Source of the DNA: Shewanella gelidii
GTDB lineage: Bacteria; Pseudomonadota; Gammaproteobacteria; Enterobacterales; Shewanellaceae
Assembly: GCF_014647855.1 (NCBI RefSeq)
Contig: NZ_BMPZ01000005.1
Span: 62,001 to 126,000, forward strand
DNA: 64,000 nucleotides
Direction of reading: 5' to 3'
Shown: in pieces, positions 38,609 to 47,554 of the stretch
How positions within the stretch are numbered: the stretch's first letter is position 1
Layout: the number at the start of each line of letters is the position of its first letter
Notes under the pieces: model-generated
What the model was told of the DNA's origin: nothing
Databases searched by the model: none
Seen by the model: the letters and a program-made list of their open reading frames with translations, nothing else
Translations under genes and position numbers: made by a program

Positions 38609-39225
38609 GTCAATTTTTTTATGTACACGAAGAAAACCCACAACAAAGATTAATTAATCAAGCGGTTAATTTAATTCAGCAAGGTGGAGTCGTGGTTTAT
38701 CCGACCGACTCTGGGTATGCATTGGGGTGTCGATTGGGCGATAAAGAAGCCATGACTCGAATTACTCGGATTCGTCAAATTGAGAAAGATCATGACTTTT
38801 CATTGATGTGTCGAGACCAGTCTGAATTGGCCAATTATGCTCGGGTAGATAATCAAGCGTTTCGCTTGCTAAAACACAGTACGCCGGGCCCTTATACTTT
38901 TATTTTTAAAGCGACGAAAGAAGTACCAAAACGCTTACAAAATGATAAAAAGAAAACCATTGGTATTCGCGTGCCTGATAACGTCATTGCCTTGGCACTA
39001 TTAGAAGCATTGGGCGAGCCATTAATGTCTACAACCCTTATTCTTCCAGGTGAAGCATTTGCTGAGTCAGATCCTGAGCATATTCGCGATGTATTAGAGC
39101 ACTCGGTCGATTTGATTATTCATGGGGGGTATTTAGGAGAGAAACCAACCACGGTGATCGATATGTCGGAAGGTGATGTCACCATTATTCGAGAAGGCGC
39201 AGGCGATATTGAGCCATTCTTATAG
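38605..39225 (+). CDS. yciO: YciO-type Sua5/YrdC-family protein
   Basis: 206 residues with the YrdC fold (GGVVVYPTDSGYALGC, RIRQIEKDHDFSLMCRD, GPYTFIFKATKEVP, TIGIRVPD). YrdC/Sua5 makes threonylcarbamoyl-AMP for tRNA t6A; the YciO branch is related but its function is less certain. Overlaps the rnm stop, so translation is coupled. Confidence 0.88.
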   Translation: MSQFFYVHEENPQQRLINQAVNLIQQGGVVVYPTDSGYALGCRLGDKEAMTRITRIRQIEKDHDFSLMCRDQSELANYARVDNQAFRLLKHSTPGPYTFIFKATKEVPKRLQNDKKKTIGIRVPDNVIALALLEALGEPLMSTTLILPGEAFAESDPEHIRDVLEHSVDLIIHGGYLGEKPTTVIDMSEGDVTIIREGAGDIEPFL

Positions 39226-39354
39226 GTGGTGAGCTTTTAACCTGCGTCAGATGTAGGTATAATCGCGCGCTTGGTCGAATTCAAGGGGTATTTTTGCTCT
39301 TGGGTGTGACAAGTTTACAAGCAAATTTGAACATGTCTTAGGCGAGAGATTCTT

Positions 39355-40155
39355 ATGTTGACCGAGCAGACGTCATTATCATTTGCGAAAGTCGCTGGCA
39401 AAGAAGTGAAAGAGTTACCGAATGATTTATTTATTCCGCCAGAAGCATTAGAAGTCTTTTTGGAGGCTTTTGAAGGGCCATTAGATTTATTGTTGTATTT
39501 GATCCGTAAGCAAAAATTTGACGTTGTCGATTTGCCAATTCATCAAATTACAAAGCAATATCTTGAATATATTGAGCTATTGTCTGATGCCAAAGTAGAA
39601 CTCGCGGCGGATTATTTAGTTATGGCGGCAACCCTTGCTGAAATTAAATCTAGGTTGCTATTACCAAAGATGGTGAGCGAGCAAGAGGATGAAGAAGATC
39701 CTCGAGCAGTATTAATTCGGCAGCTTAAAGCGTATGAGTCCATTAAACATGCCGCGCTTGAACTCGATGAGTTACCGAGGCTAGGGCGCGATTTGTTTGT
39801 TGCTCGTGCCGCGACAAACAAAAGTTTGAAGCCGGTGATTGTGCCACCAGAAGTGAGCCTGGCCGATATCGGTATGGCATTTGCTCAAGTATTAAAGCGT
39901 ATCGAGGCAAACGAACATCACCATGTTCAAAAAGAGGCGTTATCGACGCGTGAGCGTATGAGCCAAATTATGGCTTTGCTGTGCCAAAAAGAAAATCAGC
40001 AGGGATTTGTTGCTTTTGAAGTCTTGTTTGATGTGAGAGAAGGACGTGCTGGTGTTGTAGTGACCTTTTTAGCATTGATGGAACTGGTGAAAGAACTGCT
40101 GGTTGAACTAACCCAAGCAGAACCTTTGCGTAATATTTACGTTAAAGCGTGTTGA
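39355..40155 (+). CDS. scpA: Segregation and condensation protein ScpA
   Basis: 266 residues, kleisin family (EAFEGPLDLLLYLIRKQKFDVVDLPI at ~42-67; winged-helix C-terminus). Binds SMC or MukB-like partners with ScpB to compact the chromosome. The N-terminus carries about 30 residues before the kleisin motif. GCGAGAG lies before the ATG. scpB follows after 39 bases. Confidence 0.92.
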   Translation: MLTEQTSLSFAKVAGKEVKELPNDLFIPPEALEVFLEAFEGPLDLLLYLIRKQKFDVVDLPIHQITKQYLEYIELLSDAKVELAADYLVMAATLAEIKSRLLLPKMVSEQEDEEDPRAVLIRQLKAYESIKHAALELDELPRLGRDLFVARAATNKSLKPVIVPPEVSLADIGMAFAQVLKRIEANEHHHVQKEALSTRERMSQIMALLCQKENQQGFVAFEVLFDVREGRAGVVVTFLALMELVKELLVELTQAEPLRNIYVKAC

Positions 40156-40194
40156 TGTATCAAGATAGTCTGTGAGATTAGTGAAGGCGTATCA

Positions 40195-40806
40195 ATGCAA
40201 ATCAACGACGAACAATTAAAACAGTTGATAGAAGCTTGCTTATTTGTGGCAGCAAAGCCAATGAGCTTAAAGGCGATTTCTGAGACTGTTTTAGCGGGTC
40301 TAAAAGTGTCACGTAGACAATTAAAGGCCGTGATTGAAGTGCTTGAAGCGGATTATCAGGACCGTGGTGTGCAACTTGTCAAAGTTGCTGGTGGGTATCG
40401 ATTTCAGACCCAAGCTGACTTAAGTCCATATTTACAAAATTTGTGGCAAGAAAAAGCACCTAAATATTCAAGGGCAACTTTAGAAACCCTTGCGGTGATT
40501 GCCTATAAACAACCTGCGACTCGCGGGGATATAGAGCAAGTTAGGGGCGTCGCTGTAAGTAGCCATATTATAAAAACGCTTACGGAACGACATTGGATAA
40601 AAGTGGTTGGACATAAAGAAGTGCCGGGACGGCCCTCGTTATATGCTACAACCACAGAATTTTTAGCCTATTTTGGCTTAGAGACGCTGGCGGATTTACC
40701 GTCACTGTCGGATGCTGAGTCATTGCAAGCACTGTTTCATGAACAAAAGTTTGATGGACAAAACACAGCGCTTGAAACCATAAAAGAAGAGTCTACTAAT
40801 GAGTGA
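40195..40806 (+). CDS. scpB: Segregation and condensation protein ScpB
   Basis: 203 residues with two winged-helix domains ([44 protein letters not shown] is the family signature). Partner of ScpA. The 3' end overlaps rluB by 8 bases. Confidence 0.93.
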   Translation: MQINDEQLKQLIEACLFVAAKPMSLKAISETVLAGLKVSRRQLKAVIEVLEADYQDRGVQLVKVAGGYRFQTQADLSPYLQNLWQEKAPKYSRATLETLAVIAYKQPATRGDIEQVRGVAVSSHIIKTLTERHWIKVVGHKEVPGRPSLYATTTEFLAYFGLETLADLPSLSDAESLQALFHEQKFDGQNTALETIKEESTNE

Positions 40807-41683
40807 AAAATTGCAGAAAGTCTTGGCCCGTGCAGGCCATGGCTCCCGTCGTGAGATGGAGGCATGGATTGCTGCAGGTCGAGTTAGTATTGACGGAGAG
40901 ATTGCTAAGCTCGGTGATCGTATCGAGTCTGATGTTAAAGTTAGAATTGATGGTCGCGCAGTTTCGGTTAAATCATCTGAAGAGGTTGTTTGCCGTGTGT
41001 TGGCATACCATAAACCTGAAGGTGAAATTTGTAGCCGTAAAGATCCAGAAGGGCGCCCAACAGTTTTCGACCGTTTGCCAAAAACCAAAGATTCACGCTG
41101 GGTTGCGGTTGGTCGTTTGGACATCAATACCTCAGGTTTGTTGCTCTTTACCTCCGATGGTGAACTTGCGAATCGCTTGATGCATCCATCAAATGAAGTC
41201 GAGCGAGAATATGCGGTTCGTACCTTTGGTAAAGTTGAAGACGCAGCAGTTCAGCGTTTACGCCAAGGGGTGATGTTGGAAGATGGCCCCGCAAATTTTG
41301 ATAGCGTCAAGCCAGCGGGCGGCGAAGGCATAAACCAATGGTGGCACGTGACTTTGGCGGAAGGGCGTAACCGTGAAGTTCGTCGTTTGTGGGAGTCGCA
41401 AGAAGTCCAAGTGAGCCGCTTGATCCGCGTTCGTTATGGCATGATTGAACTTCCTAAATCTTTGCCACGTGGCGGCTGGATTGAGCTTCCTATCGAACAA
41501 GTGAACTACTTGCGCAAACTGGCCGGGATGGAAGAAGAAACTCGAACTTTGCTTGGTACAGATAAGCATAGTATTGCGCGTTCAAAAGTTCGTAGCGCTA
41601 AAATTCGCCGTGCAGTTCGTAAGCATAAGACGACGTCGGGTAAACCTTCTGCGGGCAAATCTGCTAGCCGTCGCCGCGACTGA
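40799..41683 (+). CDS. rluB: 23S rRNA pseudouridine(2605) synthase RluB
   Basis: 294 residues. N-terminal S4 domain ([22 protein letters not shown]), RsuA/RluB-type catalytic domain with the active-site Asp in [15 protein letters not shown], and a basic C-terminal tail ([19 protein letters not shown]) expected to hold rRNA. The scpA-scpB-rluB order is common in gammaproteobacteria. A terminator follows. Confidence 0.93.
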   Translation: MSEKLQKVLARAGHGSRREMEAWIAAGRVSIDGEIAKLGDRIESDVKVRIDGRAVSVKSSEEVVCRVLAYHKPEGEICSRKDPEGRPTVFDRLPKTKDSRWVAVGRLDINTSGLLLFTSDGELANRLMHPSNEVEREYAVRTFGKVEDAAVQRLRQGVMLEDGPANFDSVKPAGGEGINQWWHVTLAEGRNREVRRLWESQEVQVSRLIRVRYGMIELPKSLPRGGWIELPIEQVNYLRKLAGMEEETRTLLGTDKHSIARSKVRSAKIRRAVRKHKTTSGKPSAGKSASRRRD

Positions 41684-41719
41684 TCGCGAATTGATAGCGA
41701 GTTTATTACTCTCAGAAAT

Positions 41720-41749
41720 TAAAAATGCCGCAATATGCGGCATTTTTTG
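41720..41749 (+). terminator. Rho-independent terminator after rluB
   Basis: AAAATGCCGCA/TGCGGCATTTT stem with a three-base loop and a T-run; A-run on the other side makes it usable in both directions for yciK as well. Confidence 0.88.
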
Positions 41750-41868
41750 TGTTGATTTGTGTATAAAATTTTTAACTGCACTTCATTCAGAGCTGATACA
41801 TACGACATGAGGTATTGTCATTCTGTCGTTGCGAATATGAGTGATATCGCGACAGACTTCTTATATCG

Positions 41869-42606
41869 CTATTGTGCGTTGAGAGACTGGCCATTGATAG
41901 CCTGAGAATCTTCGCCCATTAAATAAGTATAAGTGGGCATCAGTTCTTCAGGTGTTTTTAAACTCATTGGGTCTTCAGCTGGATACGCATTCGCTCGCAT
42001 TGGCGTACGCGTTGCACCAGGATTAATTGCATTGACTCTTACCTTACTTCCATCGCATTCATCTGCTAATACTTGCATCATTCCTTCTGTTGCAAATTTA
42101 GAAATGGCATAAGCGCCCCAGTACGCGCGGCCCTTTCGGCCAACACCACTAGAGGTAAACACAACGGATGCTGATGCTGATTTGCGTAAAACTGGCAATA
42201 GCGCTTTTGTCATATTCGCTTGCGCTATGACATTGACTTGTAAGACCTCGGTTAGTGACTGAATATCGGTATGCTCGAACGGTCCAAGAACACCCAAAAG
42301 GCTAGCATTATGCAGAAGTCCGTCTAAATGGCCAAATTGGCCTTCGATGGTTTCTGCCATATCTTTATAGTTTTGTTCGGTAGCACCTTTTAAATCTAGT
42401 GGAATAATCGCAGGCTGTGGATAGCCTTTGCTTTCAATCTCATCATAAACCGCTTCAAGTTTCTTCACTGTTTTCCCCAGTAAAATAACAGTGGCGCCAA
42501 GGCGGGCATATTCAATGGCTGCAGTACGTCCAATACCAGAGCCAGCACCTGTAACTAAGATTATTTTTTCTTTAAGAAGATTTTCTTGAGCTTGATATTC
42601 CAACAT
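41869..42606 (-). CDS. yciK: YciK-type short-chain dehydrogenase
   Basis: 245 residues from the ATG at 42606 (MLEYQAQENLLKEK), matching where YciK begins; an ATG 36 bases upstream would add a non-conserved stretch. SDR motifs: TGAGSGIG, HNASLLG in place of NNAG, and YAISKFATEGMMQVLADE. Oxidoreductase of unknown substrate, next to rluB as in E. coli. Confidence 0.85.
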   Translation of the reverse strand: MLEYQAQENLLKEKIILVTGAGSGIGRTAAIEYARLGATVILLGKTVKKLEAVYDEIESKGYPQPAIIPLDLKGATEQNYKDMAETIEGQFGHLDGLLHNASLLGVLGPFEHTDIQSLTEVLQVNVIAQANMTKALLPVLRKSASASVVFTSSGVGRKGRAYWGAYAISKFATEGMMQVLADECDGSKVRVNAINPGATRTPMRANAYPAEDPMSLKTPEELMPTYTYLMGEDSQAINGQSLNAQ

Positions 42607-42867
42607 AGGTTGATTTTTCTCCTTGGCGTAAAACCGCGTCATTTCTAGGTTCTATTCTGTAGCTAATGCCTGTTTTAAACAAATGACTGTTTAAAAAGCA
42701 AAGTTAACCCACTTTGATGTGACAAAAATGTAGCTAACTCTATATTTTTACGTTAACTTGATCACAGTTTAGGGCTATTGTTAGCCCTGTTGGTCATGTA
42801 ATTTTGGGTATTGTGACCAATTTCTTGGGGAAAACAAAACTATTAAAACAAGATTTGGGGAAAAAAG

Positions 42868-45414
42868 ATGAAAAGACTCTTTTTGGGTGTAGCAATTGCT
42901 TCTGCTTTGGGGCTAACAGGATGTAGTGAAGACAGTGTCAATGAGCTCAAGGAAAAAACTGAGCCGCTCATCCCTTTATCCCGAATCTCATTTGATCCTG
43001 CGAATGCGGTCGTGCCGTTACCAAACGATCTGCTATTTAGTGGTACGACAGACGGTACCTTACAAATACCTGGCGAAGATTCAGGTGACTACACAGACCC
43101 ACAAATTGCATTAGGCTCGTTAGATGGTTGGTCAACAAGCTCTCCAATTAGTATTGCAGTTGATTTAGCGATGTATGATCAAGATGGTGATGCATCTAAT
43201 GGTGCTGAAACCCAGCTAAGCTTGATGGCTTCTTCTGTATTCCAACCGGGCGCAGTGCGCGTGTTCGAAGCGGTCGTGGGTGGCGCTTTATCTTCTAAGG
43301 ATGAATGTAAGGCGATGCCATCCGTTTCTGCTTGTGAAGTTGGTGAAGAGTTGATGTTTGGCGTTGATTTTGTCTCCAAAGCATCGGGTAACACCATTGC
43401 CATTGTACCGTTAAAGCCTTTAAAGCCGGGAACCTCCTATGTATATGCAACCACAAATCTGATCCAAGATTCAGAAGGTCGCCCTGTGGACAGCTCTTCA
43501 ACCTATGGCTTGCTACGCCTAGACATTGAAACTTTACCGCTTGAAACGCCGGAACAGCTACAGCTCCAAACCCTAGTCAACTCCTATGAAAAGGGAATTG
43601 CTGCAGCCCATGGTGTTGATTTAGAAACAATTAGCTATACGGGTCTATTTACAACGCAATCAGTAGCTGATGTATATGAAATTACCAAGCTGCAAATGGT
43701 CACACCGATGTCACCATATGCGCCAGGACTAAGCGTGCCAACGCCGCACCCTCTTGGAATTACTGTCGCGCAAGCTGCGGGACTCACCCCTGAAGATGGT
43801 GTGGCTTATGCGCTGGCTAGCCTTGCCGATGTATATACCGCTGAATTGACGGTACCGATTTATGGCGAATGTTCCTCAGTCAATTGTTTAGATGGAGCAA
43901 CGCCTCTGGTCAATGGTAGGTGGAAAGCACTAGGCGATAGCCCTGTGTCAGTTTTGAGTGCACTTCAGGCCGGTACATTGAGTCAGGCCAATTACTTTAC
44001 TCAGGCACAAGCAAATGGGATTGAAGACCCTGTCGCAGCGTTGTCTAATCCAGCTTTACTCGTCGGTAAACAGTGGACGTTAGATGATGGTGAAACCCCA
44101 ACGGATCCGACGAAGCATCTAACGAAGTTTAATCCGGTACCAGCCATTTCAACGTTTAATGGTGCTCCGGTATTTGAAACGATGCCAGTACTGATTTCAA
44201 TGCCAAATGCTGAGCGTTTGCAAGCGTTTTACGAGTCTCAAGGTGGAAGCTTCTCAGCGCCTATGGGCGGCTGGCCAGCGACAATTGCCTTGCATGGCAT
44301 CGGTGGCGGTAAAGAAATGTCGCTAGCTTATGCTGGTGCCTATGCGGCGAAAGGCGTCGCTACAATCGCAATTGACATGCCACTGCATGGTGCTCGCGGT
44401 TTTGATGCCAATGGCGATGGTATCTATGAAGTCTCTGCCAGCTCACCAGCATATGGCGCAGTAGTGCAACCAGATCCAATGCAGCCTAATCCGTTTGCGA
44501 ATGGTGACATTTTGGCGTTCATTAACATCGGTAGCACTTTGTCTGTACAGGCGAACTTCCGTCAAGCAATTATGGATCATTTAGGTCTGCGCCTTGCACT
44601 TACGGGCTTGGCCCAAGGTCTAGCCCAAGCTGGTGCGCCACAAATATTTGATGCAAGCAAAATTAGCCTGCAAGGCTTAAGCCTAGGTGGCATCGTTGGC
44701 ACTGCAGTATCGACTTATGCCAACACAGGTTTAGTTGATCCGCGCTCTGGTACAGAACTTCCGAATGCGTATGCAACCGTTGGATCTTCACTGGTCGCGC
44801 CAAGTGGTGGCCTGGCAGGCTCATTCGCCGGCTCTGCATCTTTTGGCCCGGTATTGTTTGAAAACATCACTGCAACAGAAGCTTTCCAAGCTCTGGTTGA
44901 TGAAGCAAACACGAGTGGATTTGAGCCAGATTCTGCAGAATATGCCGCGCTTGTACAAGCGGTATACGCTGAGTTTATTCCTACATTTGCATTTGCTGTT
45001 CAAACCGCTGTTGATGCAATTGACCCGATTAACCACGGGGGCATGCTCGCGGCGACAGGAACACCAGTGCATTTAGTTGAAGTCGTCGGTGATGGTGCTG
45101 ATAACCTTGGTGATCAAACTTTGCCAAATGCCGTCGAAGGCTTCCCGCTTTCAGGCACCGAACCGTTAATTGCAAGTCTAGGTCTTGACTGTGTTGATGC
45201 AACAGCGGCTGGGTCAGGAGTCACTCGGTTTGCGAAGGGACACCACAGTTCATTAGTGAGCCCGAGTGAAGTCCCGGGTGTGACCGATGGATTTGCCGCT
45301 GCAGCAACAGCTGAAATGCAAGGGCAAGTGTCTAGTTATGCAGCATCAGCGGCAGCGGGTAGCGCAAGTATAGTGGTTGGCGATAGTAGTTTGTTACAAA
45401 CTTGTGCTAACTAA
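42868..45414 (+). CDS. VolA/Pla-1/cef-family lipoprotein lipase
   Basis: 848 residues. Signal peptide with lipobox LTGC (Cys19), so it is lipid-anchored and probably surface-exposed. The C-terminal half is an alpha/beta hydrolase: the region of HGIGGGKEMS and the nucleophile elbow GLSLGG (Ser605). Matches the Pla-1/cef extracellular lipase family, whose Vibrio member VolA releases fatty acids from lysophosphatidylcholine. The N-terminal ~400 residues form the family-specific beta-rich part. A poorly defined ribosome site (TTGGGGAAAAAAG) precedes the ATG. A terminator follows. Confidence 0.85.
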   Translation: MKRLFLGVAIASALGLTGCSEDSVNELKEKTEPLIPLSRISFDPANAVVPLPNDLLFSGTTDGTLQIPGEDSGDYTDPQIALGSLDGWSTSSPISIAVDLAMYDQDGDASNGAETQLSLMASSVFQPGAVRVFEAVVGGALSSKDECKAMPSVSACEVGEELMFGVDFVSKASGNTIAIVPLKPLKPGTSYVYATTNLIQDSEGRPVDSSSTYGLLRLDIETLPLETPEQLQLQTLVNSYEKGIAAAHGVDLETISYTGLFTTQSVADVYEITKLQMVTPMSPYAPGLSVPTPHPLGITVAQAAGLTPEDGVAYALASLADVYTAELTVPIYGECSSVNCLDGATPLVNGRWKALGDSPVSVLSALQAGTLSQANYFTQAQANGIEDPVAALSNPALLVGKQWTLDDGETPTDPTKHLTKFNPVPAISTFNGAPVFETMPVLISMPNAERLQAFYESQGGSFSAPMGGWPATIALHGIGGGKEMSLAYAGAYAAKGVATIAIDMPLHGARGFDANGDGIYEVSASSPAYGAVVQPDPMQPNPFANGDILAFINIGSTLSVQANFRQAIMDHLGLRLALTGLAQGLAQAGAPQIFDASKISLQGLSLGGIVGTAVSTYANTGLVDPRSGTELPNAYATVGSSLVAPSGGLAGSFAGSASFGPVLFENITATEAFQALVDEANTSGFEPDSAEYAALVQAVYAEFIPTFAFAVQTAVDAIDPINHGGMLAATGTPVHLVEVVGDGADNLGDQTLPNAVEGFPLSGTEPLIASLGLDCVDATAAGSGVTRFAKGHHSSLVSPSEVPGVTDGFAAAATAEMQGQVSSYAASAAAGSASIVVGDSSLLQTCAN

Positions 45415-45430
45415 CTAGTAAACCATATAA

Positions 45431-45457
45431 AAAACCCGGCACTTGCCGGGTTTTTTT
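45431..45457 (+). terminator. Rho-independent terminator after the lipase gene
   Basis: AAAACCCGGCA, TGCCGGGTTTT arms around a short loop, then T-run. Confidence 0.88.
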
Positions 45458-45582
45458 ATGGTTAAATAGCCTCTAGAATATCGCGTCAGCAGTGTAAACG
45501 TTTCGACCGTTTATAAATCTGTACCAGATACAACCCAATCTGGATGCTGAAGTAACTTTGTGGGTAGAAGCCGGAGTGAATT

Positions 45583-46620
45583 TTGGAATTTTTATACGAG
45601 TATGGATTGTTCTTTGCGAAAGCAGTCACCTTTGTTGCAGCAGTTGCTGCGATTGTGATGATCGTGGTTGCAGCAGGTATGAAGCCTAAGGGGGATAAGG
45701 GTGAATTAAAGATAACGAATCTTACCGAAGACCTCGATGAATTAAAGCACGGAATGAAGCAAGAGCTTCTTCCAAAGAAAGCATTTAAAGCCTACGAAAA
45801 GCAAAGAAAGGCGGAGCAAAAAGCTAAAGAAAAAGCTGCTGATAGCAATGGTAAGCCAACGGATAAACGAGATATGCGTATATTCGTCCTCGACTTTAAT
45901 GGCAGTATTGATGCCAAAGAAGTAAGTGCTTTACGAGAGGAAGTGTCTGCGATCATAGCCATTTATGAAAAGGGCGATGAAGTCATTGTTAATGTTGAGA
46001 GTGGTGGTGGCATGGTACATGGATATGGCCTTGCTTCAAGTCAATTGGATCGACTTCGCCAAGCAAAAATTCCATTATCAATCTGTGTGGATAAGGTGGC
46101 AGCAAGTGGCGGCTACATGATGGCTTGTGTAGCAGAAAAGATTTATGCCGCACCTTTTGCAATCGTTGGCTCAATCGGCGTTGTTGCACAATTACCAAAC
46201 TTTAATCGCTTGTTGAAAAAACATGAAATTGATTATGAGCAACATACTGCTGGCGATTTTAAACGGACTCTCACGGTATTTGGAGAAAATACTGATGAAG
46301 GTCGAGAAAAGTTTCAGCAAGAACTTGAAGAAACACATGTTTTATTCAAGTCTTTCATTGCCCAATACCGACCGAATGTTGATCTTGAAAAAGTGGCAAC
46401 AGGTGAGCATTGGTATGGTCAGCAGGCGATTGAACTTGGACTGGTCGATGAAATTTCAACAAGCGACGATGTGATTATGGCGCTAGCTAAAGAGCGAACA
46501 GTATTAAAGCTCAAGTATAAAACCAGAAAGACTTTGGCTGATAAAGTGGCCCATGGGGCTTCGGCATCATTTTCGGCCATATTTGATCAGTTTGCCTCAA
46601 AAAACCAACCGTTAAAGTAA
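45583..46620 (+). CDS. sohB: SohB, S49-family inner-membrane protease
   Basis: 345 residues. N-terminal membrane helix (residues ~11-32), a charged Lys/Glu-rich linker, then the S49/SppA-like domain with nucleophile Ser175 (KVAASGGYMMAC) and general base Lys227 (AGDFKRTLTVFG). Acts on the periplasmic side. The start is TTG at 45583 with GGAG upstream, giving a full first helix. sohB near yciK/trp is conserved in gammaproteobacteria. Confidence 0.92.
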   Translation: MEFLYEYGLFFAKAVTFVAAVAAIVMIVVAAGMKPKGDKGELKITNLTEDLDELKHGMKQELLPKKAFKAYEKQRKAEQKAKEKAADSNGKPTDKRDMRIFVLDFNGSIDAKEVSALREEVSAIIAIYEKGDEVIVNVESGGGMVHGYGLASSQLDRLRQAKIPLSICVDKVAASGGYMMACVAEKIYAAPFAIVGSIGVVAQLPNFNRLLKKHEIDYEQHTAGDFKRTLTVFGENTDEGREKFQQELEETHVLFKSFIAQYRPNVDLEKVATGEHWYGQQAIELGLVDEISTSDDVIMALAKERTVLKLKYKTRKTLADKVAHGASASFSAIFDQFASKNQPLK

Positions 46621-46630
46621 TAGATAACTG

Positions 46631-46700
46631 AGGACTGGTTCTTGGAATACAGTCCTACTCAACCCCCTCAAGCGAGCCGTGAGGGCTTGGTTGAGGGCTA
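46631..46700. repeat. Two tandem hairpins between sohB and the cupin regulator
   Basis: AGGACTG (46631-46637) pairs with CAGTCCT (46650-46656). Next, a CCTCAAGC stem pairs with GCTTGGTTGAGG (46667-46696). Neither has a clean U-tract. They lie between convergent genes and may end transcripts weakly. Confidence 0.5.
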
Positions 46701-46804
46701 TGAGTGATGAAAGCTTTAAGGCTAGTGCTGCGCTGCCCTTTCATTTGCGAGAAATCTGCGCATTGCAAAGGCCGTATTCAATGTTGCACCTTCACGAGGA
46801 ATGA

Positions 46805-47482
46805 TTACGCGGAAGTCACCCACAAAATTGATGCATCCTTTTCACTGGTTGAAATGACTGCATGCCCCATGGTTGCATCATAATAAGCACTGTCTCCTTC
46901 ATCCAAAGTGACAGGCTCATAGTACTCGGTCAAGAGCTGCACTTGACCATGCAGTACAAATAAGAACTCTTCCCCTTCGTGACGTACCCAATCCCCATAC
47001 TCTTCAAAGCTACGTGCATGAATTGCTGTTTTGTAAGGCAGCATTTTTTTATTGCTCAGTTGTGTCGCTAACAGTTCATGCTCATAAGTTGGCGTTGGGT
47101 GAGGTTTACCTGAGCCAGATTTCGTGATGTCTCGGCGCCCAGTAGCTTGGACCTTTTTAGGTTTTGTAAATAGCTGCGGAAGATCAATCCCAAGCCCTGT
47201 CGCTAGTTTTTGCATCACCATAAATGTTGGTGACAGCTGTTCATTTTCAATTTTTGAAAGCGTTGACTTGGCAAGGCCTGTAAGCTTGCTGGCTTCCTCA
47301 AGAGTGAGCTTGTTCTTGGTGCGGATGGCTTTTAGTTGTTTGCCGATATTGACGGTTTCGACCTTACTCTCGGTTCCTTCTTGCTTTGCGAGAACCATCG
47401 AGGGATAAGTATCGCGAACACTATTGTCTGCCATATTGAATTCACTTGAGTCATTTGTTTTTATGCGCTTATTGTTACACAT
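46805..47482 (-). CDS. XRE/cupin transcriptional regulator
   Basis: 225 residues. HTH of the Cro/CI type at about residues 45-100 (IGKQLKAIRTKNKLTLEEAS, SKLTGLAKSTLSKIENEQLSP) and a cupin at ~150-222 (GEEFLFVLHGQVQLLTEYY, LDEGDSAYYDATMGHAV). Proteins of this shape (PuuR/SutR-like) sense a small molecule in the cupin and often control uptake or breakdown of amines, sulfur or amino acids. The start may be the ATG at 47434 (MADNSVRD) instead; neither ATG has a strong ribosome site. The next gene upstream on the same strand is the fused transporter, a possible target. Confidence 0.85.
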   Translation of the reverse strand: MCNNKRIKTNDSSEFNMADNSVRDTYPSMVLAKQEGTESKVETVNIGKQLKAIRTKNKLTLEEASKLTGLAKSTLSKIENEQLSPTFMVMQKLATGLGIDLPQLFTKPKKVQATGRRDITKSGSGKPHPTPTYEHELLATQLSNKKMLPYKTAIHARSFEEYGDWVRHEGEEFLFVLHGQVQLLTEYYEPVTLDEGDSAYYDATMGHAVISTSEKDASILWVTSA

Positions 47483-47554
47483 TCACGGGAATACAGGTAC
47501 TGATCTGTATTCAATGTGAACCACGGAAGTCTGTACGCCACAGCGCTCACATTT

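Noticed and set aside
46741..46840. Second frame past the end of the cupin regulator that reads NFVGDFRVIIPREGATL
   Set aside because: It continues in another frame beyond the regulator's stop, but the regulator ends where its family normally ends (SILWVTSA), so this is not a frameshift of that gene and no other family was recognised.
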